From Candidatus Kaiserbacteria bacterium (GTDB lineage Bacteria; Patescibacteriota; Minisyncoccia; Phycocordibacterales; Phycocordibacteraceae), in the NCBI GenBank assembly GCA_016182285.1, contig JACOXQ010000065.1:1-11996 (forward strand): a stretch of DNA of 11,996 nt, in the 5' to 3' direction. Within the stretch, counting starts at the first letter, position 1, and every line of letters begins with the position of its first letter. Shown piece by piece: positions 5,050 through 11,397 of the stretch. The notes below the pieces were generated by a model. The model ran no database searches. It worked only from the letters and a program-made list of their open reading frames with translations, and was not told the DNA's origin. The translations under genes were made by a program, and so were the position numbers.

Positions 5050-7211
5050 TTCCCTTCTTGTATCTGCTTAATCGCAGCGGCGCCTGCTTCCGCAGAATCA
5101 GGATATTTCGCAGTTGCCGTATTAATCGCCTGTATGGCGCCCGCCTTATCGCCGGCCGTGTAGTAGGCGGCGGCGAGAGAGAACCATGCGCGAGCGTCGG
5201 CAGTCGGCTTATCAGCGCGCGCTTTCAGCATCTTGATTAGGCGCGGCCAATCATTGGAGCGGTAGTAAGCGACGGCGAGAATATCGCTGTCAACGTCCGT
5301 CGTGCCGAAAACGTCCGTAAGGATTTTGTCCGCCTCCGCTTTATCGCCGGCGGCGATATTGCCGGCCGCGGCGTATACGGCCAAGTCTGAGAACTGCGGA
5401 GCGAGCTCGTATGCGGCGGTAAAATCTTTCTGCGCCGCTTTTGCGTCGCCGATGTCCCACTCAACTGTGCCCTTCTCTATGTAGAATCCGACCTTTTTCG
5501 GCGAGAGGAGAATGGCCGATTCAATCTCTTTGAGCGCGGCCGCGCCGTCGCCCACTATGCGATACGCGAACGAGAGCTGTAAGTGCACGCGGGCATCGCG
5601 CGGATATGACGCCGCCTGTTTTTGCATTTCAGTTATCGCGAGCGCGGCCGCCTGCTGTTTCAGCTCATTTTGCACGGACGGACTCTGTACGACGGCGCTC
5701 GCAAACGACACCATCTGTTCACGCACCTCCTGCATCGCGAAGACGGGGTTCGCCGAAAAATCCTGGAAGACGGCGAGGTTTTTTGATGCATCCGCGGACG
5801 GCGTAATGGCGACAATAAGCTTGGACGCCGAGAGCATGCCCGTAACGTTCACGGACCAGATAAGCGCGACGGCGGCGACGGACGCGATCGGCAATACATA
5901 CGTCATGCCGTCTTCGGCGGATAGTTCGGGAGCTTTTTCAAACTTTTCAATCGGACGGGAAACCTGCGAATCAATAAGCGCGAGAATCGCGAAGAAATAT
6001 ATATAGGAGTAGAGATTATCAAAGACGAAGAAATTGTGGACGGCGTAACCGGCGAGCGCGGCTGTAAGCGCAATTCGCTCCGGTCGTGATAATTCCGAAC
6101 TTTTCCAGAGAAGCATAATCGCCGAGCCGAAAAGCGATAGATAAAGCAAGAATGCCGGCAGTCCTCCCGCAGAGAGCCAGTCTATGAATGCGTTGTGCGC
6201 CCTATCAAACCATTGTTCCTGCCCGTAGAGCGAAGGTTCGTAATATTTATTGAAAACATAGTTAAAGCCTTCCTGCCCCCAGCCGGTGAGCGGACGCTCA
6301 AGCGCTCCCCGAAATGCCATACCCCAGATGGTGAAGCGCGTCTGCCCGTCGGCGAGCGAGATGGAGGCGATGCGCTGCAGGATGCTATTTCCCTGTACGA
6401 AACTTGAATCGCGCGCCGCGTAGAACGCGGCTGACGCGAGGATAATAAACGCTAGGCCGAGAGCGGCCGCGCGCCGCGCGCGGCCGCCGGCTGTCATCAA
6501 TGTAAGTCCGGCCGCCAATGAGAGAGCCAGAACGAGCCCGATTATCGTCCCGCGCGTCTCGGTAAAGAAAATCAGAACAGCCTCAACAGCCGCAAGCGCG
6601 ATGAGCGACCACTTCAGCCACGAATATTTCTCCGTGAGCGCGAGCCAGAGAGCGACGAATACGCTGAAGAGCAGATAGACGGCGAGATAGGCGGAGTTGC
6701 CGAGAGTCGCGTCTATGCGCGTGGAGCCCTGATGTATGGCGAAAGTGCCGTTTAGCTGAAGCAGGGCGTACCCGACGATGACGACCGAGACGCCGAGCGA
6801 GGTGAGAAACCATGCTCTCCACTTCTTCTCTACGCGCAGTACCGCGCTCGCGGCGAAAAAGAGTCCGAGAAGATGCGCCAGAAGCACCCAACCCTCCATT
6901 CGCTCAAAGTTGCTCCAGAACGCCTTCATGGCGTTGGGCGCGAACGCGTCCGCGACGAACATCCAGAGGACGAATCCGACAACCGCCGCGCCGACCCAAG
7001 AAAATCTCGGCCTGTATTCTTTATCCAAGAGCGCGAGCACCGCCCATCCTGCGACAGCAATTTCAATGAGCGTACGCAGATAAAACGCCTTGCCTGTAAT
7101 GAACGGGAAAAAGAACGAGTTGGCGACTACAAGCGGCGTGAGCGGGAGCAGAAAAAGCGCTCCGAGCGCCGCCCACCTCGCTACCTGCTTCGCTACGCCA
7201 TCGTCCTGCAT
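5046..7211 (-). CDS. O-antigen ligase/Wzy-like polymerase with C-terminal TPR region
   Basis: The 721-residue product has about a dozen hydrophobic segments between residues 12 and 460, then a soluble repeat region. In the Wzy_C-type part are TETRG 217-221, TGWGQEGFNYVF 309-320 and RAHNAFIDWLSAGG 337-350; His339 matches the conserved His of WaaL-like ligases in the large periplasmic loop. Residues about 535-715 form TPR-like helical pairs (for example ARVHLQLSFAYRIVGDGAAALKE, AWFSLAAAYYTAGDKAGAIQA), expected on the outer face. The family transfers or polymerises undecaprenyl-linked glycans onto lipid, protein or further repeat units; the acceptor cannot be told here. The ATG at 7211 is taken since it opens directly into the first hydrophobic segment. 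It lies 21 bp after the ABC exporter stop, with TGATATAGT 10 nt before it, and couples to murB through ATGA. Confidence 0.85.
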   Translation of the reverse strand: MQDDGVAKQVARWAALGALFLLPLTPLVVANSFFFPFITGKAFYLRTLIEIAVAGWAVLALLDKEYRPRFSWVGAAVVGFVLWMFVADAFAPNAMKAFWSNFERMEGWVLLAHLLGLFFAASAVLRVEKKWRAWFLTSLGVSVVIVGYALLQLNGTFAIHQGSTRIDATLGNSAYLAVYLLFSVFVALWLALTEKYSWLKWSLIALAAVEAVLIFFTETRGTIIGLVLALSLAAGLTLMTAGGRARRAAALGLAFIILASAAFYAARDSSFVQGNSILQRIASISLADGQTRFTIWGMAFRGALERPLTGWGQEGFNYVFNKYYEPSLYGQEQWFDRAHNAFIDWLSAGGLPAFLLYLSLFGSAIMLLWKSSELSRPERIALTAALAGYAVHNFFVFDNLYSYIYFFAILALIDSQVSRPIEKFEKAPELSAEDGMTYVLPIASVAAVALIWSVNVTGMLSASKLIVAITPSADASKNLAVFQDFSANPVFAMQEVREQMVSFASAVVQSPSVQNELKQQAAALAITEMQKQAASYPRDARVHLQLSFAYRIVGDGAAALKEIESAILLSPKKVGFYIEKGTVEWDIGDAKAAQKDFTAAYELAPQFSDLAVYAAAGNIAAGDKAEADKILTDVFGTTDVDSDILAVAYYRSNDWPRLIKMLKARADKPTADARAWFSLAAAYYTAGDKAGAIQAINTATAKYPDSAEAGAAAIKQIQEGK

Positions 7212-7221
7212 GATGCGGGTA

Positions 7222-7230
7222 ACTATATCA
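7222..7230 (-). promoter_or_regulatory. Extended -10-like element before the ligase gene
   Basis: The minus strand reads TGATATAGT (TGn plus TATAGT, one mismatch from TATAAT) within the 21-bp gap after the ABC exporter gene. It is 10 nt before the ATG, so a transcript started here would have a leader of only about 2-4 nt. No -35 is evident. Confidence 0.4.
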
Positions 7231-7232
7231 CA

Positions 7233-8996
7233 TTACACTCTTTGCATCTTAGAGAAATACGATTCGTGATTTTGGAGCAGCTCTTGCGGGGTGCCGCGTT
7301 CAATAATGCGCCCGTGGTGGAGAACGAGAATCGCGTCCGCCTCGGCGACAGTGGAGGGCCGATGCGCGATGATAAGCACTGTGATCCTGCCGTGGAGAGC
7401 GCGTATGGATTCGTGGATAAGCTTCTCCGACTCGTGGTCCAGCGCGCTAGTCGCCTCGTCTAGAATAAGGAGCGACGGGTTGCCGGCGAGAGCGCGCGCG
7501 AGCGCAATGCGCTGACGCTGGCCGCCGGAAAGCATAACTCCGCGGTCGCCGGTTATCGTCTTAAACCCTTCCGGAAGTCCCATGATGAAGTCGTATATAT
7601 TCGCCTGCTTCGCCGCCGCTACTATTTCTTCGCGCGAAAGTTCGGGACGGTAGAAGCGGATATTCTCCTCTATTGTACCGTTGAAGAGGAACACATCCTG
7701 CGAGACATAGCCGATATGCTTTCTCCAATCTGCAAGCGGTATATCCTCTGCATCAACGCCGTCTAACAGCACGCGGCCTTGTGCGGGCCGGAACAGGCGC
7801 AGGATGATGTCGGCGATGGAGGTTTTCCCCGCTCCGGAGGGACCCACTAGACCGACGGTCTGTCCCCGTTCAATGGAGAACGACATATCCTCAAGAGTCG
7901 GCTCGGATGAGTTGTAGGCGAAGCACACGCGCTCAAAGGCGAGCGAGCTCTCAAAGCGGAAGGGCTTCGCCGCGGCCTTCGCCGATTCCCGGTTCTCCGC
8001 GAGCACCCGCTTCACGTTCGCGACGTTCTCGGCATACGGCAGCATCTCGTTTACCGAGACGAGCGCGTTCTGTCCGGATTCCAGATACGTGAATATTTTC
8101 TGTATAAGATAAAGCGCGGCGGCGAACGCGATGATGTTGAAGTCCGGCGAGCGGTAGGTGAGAAGGAAGAGCGCGATGACGAGCGCGAGGCTGGCCGGCT
8201 GGAAGAAGCTTGTGCTCAAGGCTCGCGTGAGCGTCTGGCGGATGGAGAGCGCGCGCAACCGCCGAATCTGCGAAGCCCCCTCCGCAAGCGCCGGCTCCAC
8301 TGCGCCGGAGGCCTTCACCGACTTCATTCCGATTATGTGCTCGGAGAGGAACTGCGAGAATTGCTTCTCGGTCAGCGACACTGTGTCCCCGAGGCGGCGC
8401 ATCCGCTCTAAGAGAGGCCGGACGACGAAGAGGAGCGCGCCGCCGCCGCCGACCGCATAGAGCGTCATCACGGGCGAAATGTTCACCGCCACCAGAAGAT
8501 ACATGAGAAAGCCGCTCCAGGACTGGATGGCCTGAGTGGCCACGGAGAGCAGGTTACTAGTGCACTGGATGTCGCGCACGAGATTGTTGTGCATCGTGCC
8601 GAGCTTCTGCGAGAGCATGTACGGCCAAGACGCGCGCATCATCCGACCGAGCAGATCCTCGGTCTCTTTGCCCAAGAAATCGGCGACGATCCATCCGCGA
8701 ATATACCCGAAGGCGATGACCGCGACGGAGCGCGCTATGAAGAGCGCGAGGATGAAGCCGAGCAAGTACCGGAAGCTGAATGGTATGTGAAGAAAAGCGA
8801 ACAGCGCTTGGATGGTCTGGCTTATGAAATCGGTCGATGTGTTCGCCCCGCCGGTAAAGAAGGAGATGAGCGGGATGACGGCATTGATGCCGATGCCTTC
8901 CAGTATGGCGCTCAAAAAGCCGAACACAGCGAGCACTACCACATGCCAGCGATACATGCCGAACGCCCGCCAGAGCGTTGAAAGAGTGTCTTTCAT
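7233..8996 (-). CDS. ABC exporter, MsbA/PglK-like flippase (fused TMD-NBD)
   Basis: This 587-residue half-transporter should work as a homodimer in the cytoplasmic membrane. Residues 1-325 carry the exporter transmembrane domain (hydrophobic segments near 17-45, 75-100, 155-195 and 262-300). The nucleotide-binding domain follows: Walker A GPSGAGKT 385-392, Q-loop VSQDVFLFNGTIEENI with Gln433, signature LSGGQRQRIALARAL 489-503, Walker B LLILDEATSALD 509-520 with Glu514, and H-loop His545 in IIAHRPSTV. All catalytic residues are present. The place between a glycosyltransferase/neuB pair and an O-antigen ligase-like gene favours a lipid-linked glycan flippase over a drug or peptide exporter; this is inferred from context, as the motifs alone do not set the substrate. 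No Shine-Dalgarno; TATAGT lies 12 nt before the ATG, immediately after a hairpin. Confidence 0.88.
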   Translation of the reverse strand: MKDTLSTLWRAFGMYRWHVVVLAVFGFLSAILEGIGINAVIPLISFFTGGANTSTDFISQTIQALFAFLHIPFSFRYLLGFILALFIARSVAVIAFGYIRGWIVADFLGKETEDLLGRMMRASWPYMLSQKLGTMHNNLVRDIQCTSNLLSVATQAIQSWSGFLMYLLVAVNISPVMTLYAVGGGGALLFVVRPLLERMRRLGDTVSLTEKQFSQFLSEHIIGMKSVKASGAVEPALAEGASQIRRLRALSIRQTLTRALSTSFFQPASLALVIALFLLTYRSPDFNIIAFAAALYLIQKIFTYLESGQNALVSVNEMLPYAENVANVKRVLAENRESAKAAAKPFRFESSLAFERVCFAYNSSEPTLEDMSFSIERGQTVGLVGPSGAGKTSIADIILRLFRPAQGRVLLDGVDAEDIPLADWRKHIGYVSQDVFLFNGTIEENIRFYRPELSREEIVAAAKQANIYDFIMGLPEGFKTITGDRGVMLSGGQRQRIALARALAGNPSLLILDEATSALDHESEKLIHESIRALHGRITVLIIAHRPSTVAEADAILVLHHGRIIERGTPQELLQNHESYFSKMQRV

Positions 8997-9008
8997 GTAT
9001 TGGTATTT

Positions 9009-9014
9009 ACTATA
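9009..9014 (-). promoter_or_regulatory. -10-like TATAGT before the ABC exporter gene
   Basis: The minus strand reads GGTTATAGTA, almost the same context as before the GT2 gene (10815-10820). It is 12 nt before the ATG and begins at the base of a hairpin in the neuB-ABC gap. No -35 match was found. Confidence 0.3.
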
Positions 9015-9037
9015 ACCTACACCGAAATGTATAGGTT
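9014..9037 (-). other. Hairpin in the neuB-ABC exporter gap
   Basis: In the minus-strand RNA, AACCUAUAC pairs with GUGUAGGUU over 9 bp (one U-G wobble) around a 6-nt loop. The wobble pairs only in the minus-strand RNA (the plus strand would have an A-C mismatch), so the structure fits the direction of transcription. No U-tract follows, so it is not a standard terminator; it may be a processing, attenuation or mRNA-stability element. Confidence 0.55.
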
Positions 9038-9039
9038 GC

Positions 9040-10095
9040 TTATACCATCTCCCAGGTAATGGTGGTGTCTGCGGGAATATCTACGGAGGCGCGACGGCCG
9101 ACGACGATGTCACGATATTTGGGACGGACGCCAGTGCCGGGGCGCTTATGGGTCAGCATCTTTTCCGTTATCTTCGCCCCTTTTTTGATATCGCACGCGG
9201 ACACGAGGCTGCGCTTGTCATAGAGATATGTGTGGTGCTCCGCTGGAAGCACGTGTTTGCGCGAAGTGCCGAGTGCCGCTTCTACATGGCGGATGGCGGT
9301 CACCATCTCCTTCAGCTCTGCAGGATCAACCGAGAGCCAGTGGTCGGCGCTTTTCATAAGCGCCTTATCTACGGTGTAATGCTTCTCTATCATGCGCGCG
9401 CCAAGCGCCACGGCCGCAGGCGGGATGTGGGTACCGAGCGTGTGGTCGGAAAGGCCGATGGGATATTCCGGAAATATCTGTGCGAGCGTCGGAATAACAC
9501 GGATATTCGCGTGCTCAAACGGCGTCGGGTACACGAGCGTGCATTGCATAATGACTATTTTCTTGTTGCCTGCCATTTCTATGGCGTGGACCGCTTCCTC
9601 TATTTCTCCCATCGTTGAGGCGCCGACCGAAAGGAGTATGGGCAATTTGTGTTTCGCAAGATGCGACAGGAACGGAAGGTTCGTCACGTCGGAAGAAGAG
9701 ACTTTTATGGCTTTCATGCCGAACTTCACGAGCGCGTCGGCGCTATCCTCGTCAAAAGGGGTTGAGAGGAACTCCACTCCGTATTTCCGGCAAGTCTTAA
9801 TGAGCTCCGGATAATGTTTCAATGGAAATTTATCCAGGAGCGAATAGGAGTCATGCTGGGTGCCTTTTTTCTTCTCTTCGCCTTTCCAGTCCCAAAACCT
9901 CGGAGCCGTTTTCGTGACCAACTTGTCCGCCTTATAGGTCTGGAATTTGACGGCGTCGGCACCCGCCTCCGCCGCCTTGCGTATAAGCTCTTTGGCGCGC
10001 GCAAGCGAACCGTTATGGTTGACCCCCGCCTCTGCGATAACATAGGTCGGCTCATCGTTGCCGACCGCCCGCTTCCCGATATATATTTTAGCCAT
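9040..10095 (-). CDS. neuB: NeuB-family nonulosonic acid synthase (sialate/legionaminate/pseudaminate type)
   Basis: The family condenses phosphoenolpyruvate with a six-carbon amino sugar (ManNAc or a diacetamido relative) to give a nine-carbon acid. The 351 residues comprise a TIM barrel to about 280 and a C-terminal SAF (antifreeze-like) domain from about 294. Visible landmarks: AEAGVNHNGS 21-30, DAVKFQTYKADKLV 47-60, EFLSTPFDEDS 108-118, SVGAST 156-161, GLSDHT 214-219 and IEKHYTVDK 236-244 with the two metal-binding His at 218 and 239, SADHWLSVDP 249-258, and KRPGTGVRP 317-325 in the SAF domain, where Arg318 is expected to reach the partner's active site. Length is normal. Which acid is made cannot be decided from this protein. 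Neighbours support surface glycosylation: GT2 gene 26 bp upstream and a flippase downstream. No Shine-Dalgarno; CATAAT lies 6 nt before the ATG. Confidence 0.93.
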   Translation of the reverse strand: MAKIYIGKRAVGNDEPTYVIAEAGVNHNGSLARAKELIRKAAEAGADAVKFQTYKADKLVTKTAPRFWDWKGEEKKKGTQHDSYSLLDKFPLKHYPELIKTCRKYGVEFLSTPFDEDSADALVKFGMKAIKVSSSDVTNLPFLSHLAKHKLPILLSVGASTMGEIEEAVHAIEMAGNKKIVIMQCTLVYPTPFEHANIRVIPTLAQIFPEYPIGLSDHTLGTHIPPAAVALGARMIEKHYTVDKALMKSADHWLSVDPAELKEMVTAIRHVEAALGTSRKHVLPAEHHTYLYDKRSLVSACDIKKGAKITEKMLTHKRPGTGVRPKYRDIVVGRRASVDIPADTTITWEMV

Positions 10096-10121
10096 AGTGT
10101 GATTATGAACGTAACATGTTT

Positions 10122-10805
10122 TTAATGCTTTTGTCCATGACGCGTATGAATCTCTTTTTTGATGTGCTTGCGCTCCGCGTGTTCGGTGCTCAAGGCGCTT
10201 CCCTCCTTAAAATAACGGTAATAGGGGAGCCGCAGATGATATCCTGAATATTTTTTCTCATATCGCAACAGGAGATCGTAATCTTCGCAGTTGCGCAACG
10301 ATTCGTCATATCCATGAAGAGCTTGTAAATGCTTCTTCCGGAACAATACTCCTGCTCCATGATTAAGGAGCCGCTCAAGCGTATTGCGCTGAAACTTCCG
10401 TTGATTCGGAGCACCCGAACCTGTAACGACTACCAAATCGCAATACACAAAGCCAATATCGGAGTTCCACTCAAGAGCCTCTGTCATGACGGAAAGAAAG
10501 TCCTTATGAATATAATCATCTCCGTCAACACGCACGATGTACTTCCCCTTCGCCATTGCAATGCCTACATTTGATGCATGTGCCGGTCCTTTATTCTTCT
10601 TCAAAAACTTCGTGCGAATAAAATGGTAGCCCGAAAATCCGTGGAAGAGCGCTATCGCATCGCGGCTCTTGTCGGTGGAGGCGTCGTCCACGATGATGAC
10701 CTCGTATTGGTCCTGCGGAAAATCCTGATTGATGCAACTATTAATAGCGCGGCTGATATACCGCTCCTTATTGTAGCAAGTGATGATGATGCTCGCCTTT
10801 GTCAT
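10122..10805 (-). CDS. GT2 family (GT-A fold) glycosyltransferase
   Basis: The 227-residue protein is a short, soluble GT-A enzyme with no membrane segment. It shows the opening SIIITCYNKERYISRAINS at 5-23, VIIVDDASTDKS 36-47, GPAHASNVGIAMAKGKYIVRVD 73-94, the metal/nucleotide-sugar binding DGDD at 94-97, and NCEDYDLLLRY 172-182 carrying the likely catalytic acid pair (ED). It probably adds one sugar to a lipid-linked intermediate in the cytoplasm; donor and acceptor are unknown. The ATG at 10805 is chosen because the family's first beta strand starts 4 residues later, because AGGA lies 5 nt before it, and because the longer frame from 10880 would translate through a terminator hairpin. TATAGT lies 9 nt before the ATG, so the mRNA may have almost no leader. 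It precedes neuB by 26 bp. Confidence 0.9.
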   Translation of the reverse strand: MTKASIIITCYNKERYISRAINSCINQDFPQDQYEVIIVDDASTDKSRDAIALFHGFSGYHFIRTKFLKKNKGPAHASNVGIAMAKGKYIVRVDGDDYIHKDFLSVMTEALEWNSDIGFVYCDLVVVTGSGAPNQRKFQRNTLERLLNHGAGVLFRKKHLQALHGYDESLRNCEDYDLLLRYEKKYSGYHLRLPYYRYFKEGSALSTEHAERKHIKKEIHTRHGQKH

Positions 10806-10814
10806 TGGATTCCT

Positions 10815-10820
10815 ACTATA
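10815..10820 (-). promoter_or_regulatory. -10-like TATAGT of the GT2 gene
   Basis: Because an intrinsic terminator closes the preceding gene at 10834-10865, a new promoter is expected between it and the GT2 ATG. The only good -10 word there is TATAGT in GGTTATAGTA, 9 nt before the ATG. The region 17-18 nt upstream (TTTCTT/TTCTTT, in the terminator T-tract) is a poor -35. Confidence 0.45.
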
Positions 10821-10833
10821 ACCATGCCCGGAG

Positions 10834-10865
10834 CAAAAAAGAAACACCCTCCCGATGGGAGGGTG
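10834..10865 (-). terminator. Rho-independent terminator of the zinc-ribbon gene
   Basis: On the minus strand CACCCTCCC pairs perfectly with GGGAGGGTG (9 bp, loop ATC) and is followed by TTTCTTTTTTG. It starts 19 bp after the zinc-ribbon gene stop and separates that gene from the GT2 gene. Confidence 0.9.
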
Positions 10866-10884
10866 AAAAACGGTATCCAACGCG

Positions 10885-11316
10885 TCACATCACGGGTGTA
10901 AACCAGACAGACGGCCTCTCTGTCTCGTGGCCACAGCGACGACAGTGGGTTACGAGCATTGAGAGCGCGTCTGCGCCATCCCATACTGAATCAACATCAA
11001 TGGGAGGAAAACTGGTAATCCGTCCGATAAGACGATGCGCCGTGTTCACCCAGGTGCTACCGCACTTTTTGCAACGTTCCGTCTCTTCGAACCAAGACCG
11101 TGGAGAGACGACGAGTGCGACAAACGCGGCGGTCCCGGCGCACATGAGCAGGATCACATGCAGTGTCGCGGTTTGTGGATTGTGGCCAAACCGCAAGGAG
11201 TGCCACAACCAGATCCAACCAAACACGACTGAAACAAAACTGGATATCAAGAACGTTAGCTGTGTCCCGCAACAGCCGTACTCGCATGACCCACGATGCC
11301 ATAGACGCTTGAACAT
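10885..11316 (-). CDS. Small two-TM membrane protein with zinc-ribbon motif, unknown function
   Basis: I do not recognise the family. The 143-residue product has a Cys-rich N-terminus (Cys11, 15, 16), two hydrophobic helices at about 20-38 and 51-70 with a short loop, then a C-terminal domain with CKKC (82-85) and CRRC (125-128), a CxxC-x39-CxxC arrangement that should bind one zinc. With two helices, the Cys-rich ends would both face the cytoplasm if the basic N-terminus is inside. The ATG at 11316 is chosen over the in-frame GTG at 11364 because GAGGAG lies 6 nt before it, and the promoter places the transcript start near 11362, leaving the GTG at the very 5' end. The gene has its own promoter, ribosome binding site and terminator, unlike its neighbours, and its codons look less biased to GCG/CGC, which may reflect separate origin. 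It sits between the cytidylyltransferase and GT2 genes. Confidence 0.75.
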   Translation of the reverse strand: MFKRLWHRGSCEYGCCGTQLTFLISSFVSVVFGWIWLWHSLRFGHNPQTATLHVILLMCAGTAAFVALVVSPRSWFEETERCKKCGSTWVNTAHRLIGRITSFPPIDVDSVWDGADALSMLVTHCRRCGHETERPSVWFTPVM

Positions 11317-11322
11317 GTTGCT

Positions 11323-11328
11323 CTCCTC
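11323..11328 (-). promoter_or_regulatory. Shine-Dalgarno GAGGAG of the zinc-ribbon gene
   Basis: GAGGAG sits 6 nt before the ATG at 11316. It decides the start and is the only strong Shine-Dalgarno sequence in the window. Confidence 0.8.
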
Positions 11329-11368
11329 TGAGTTGATTGTACATGGTGGCCTAAATTCGCCCACTTAA

Positions 11369-11397
11369 AATATAATATACTACATTATATATGTCAA
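11369..11397 (-). promoter_or_regulatory. Sigma70-type promoter of the zinc-ribbon gene
   Basis: The minus strand reads TTGACA (11397-11392), a 17-bp spacer, then TATATT (11374-11369). The -35 is perfect and the -10 has one mismatch. The -35 overlaps the TGA stop of the cytidylyltransferase gene. The expected start near 11362 gives a leader of about 45 nt that carries GAGGAG. Confidence 0.8.

Noticed and set aside
5058..9015. Multiple plus-strand frames of 60-200 codons opposite the ligase and ABC exporter genes
   Set aside because: They are antisense shadows of well-supported genes, Arg/Pro/Ser-rich and without start signals.
10806..10880. A 25-residue N-terminal extension of the GT2 glycosyltransferase
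   Set aside because: It would be encoded by the terminator hairpin of the preceding gene; the GT-A fold starts right after the ATG at 10805.
11317..11364. GTG start 16 codons upstream for the zinc-ribbon protein
   Set aside because: It lies at the predicted transcription start with no ribosome binding site, whereas ATG 11316 has GAGGAG at ideal distance.
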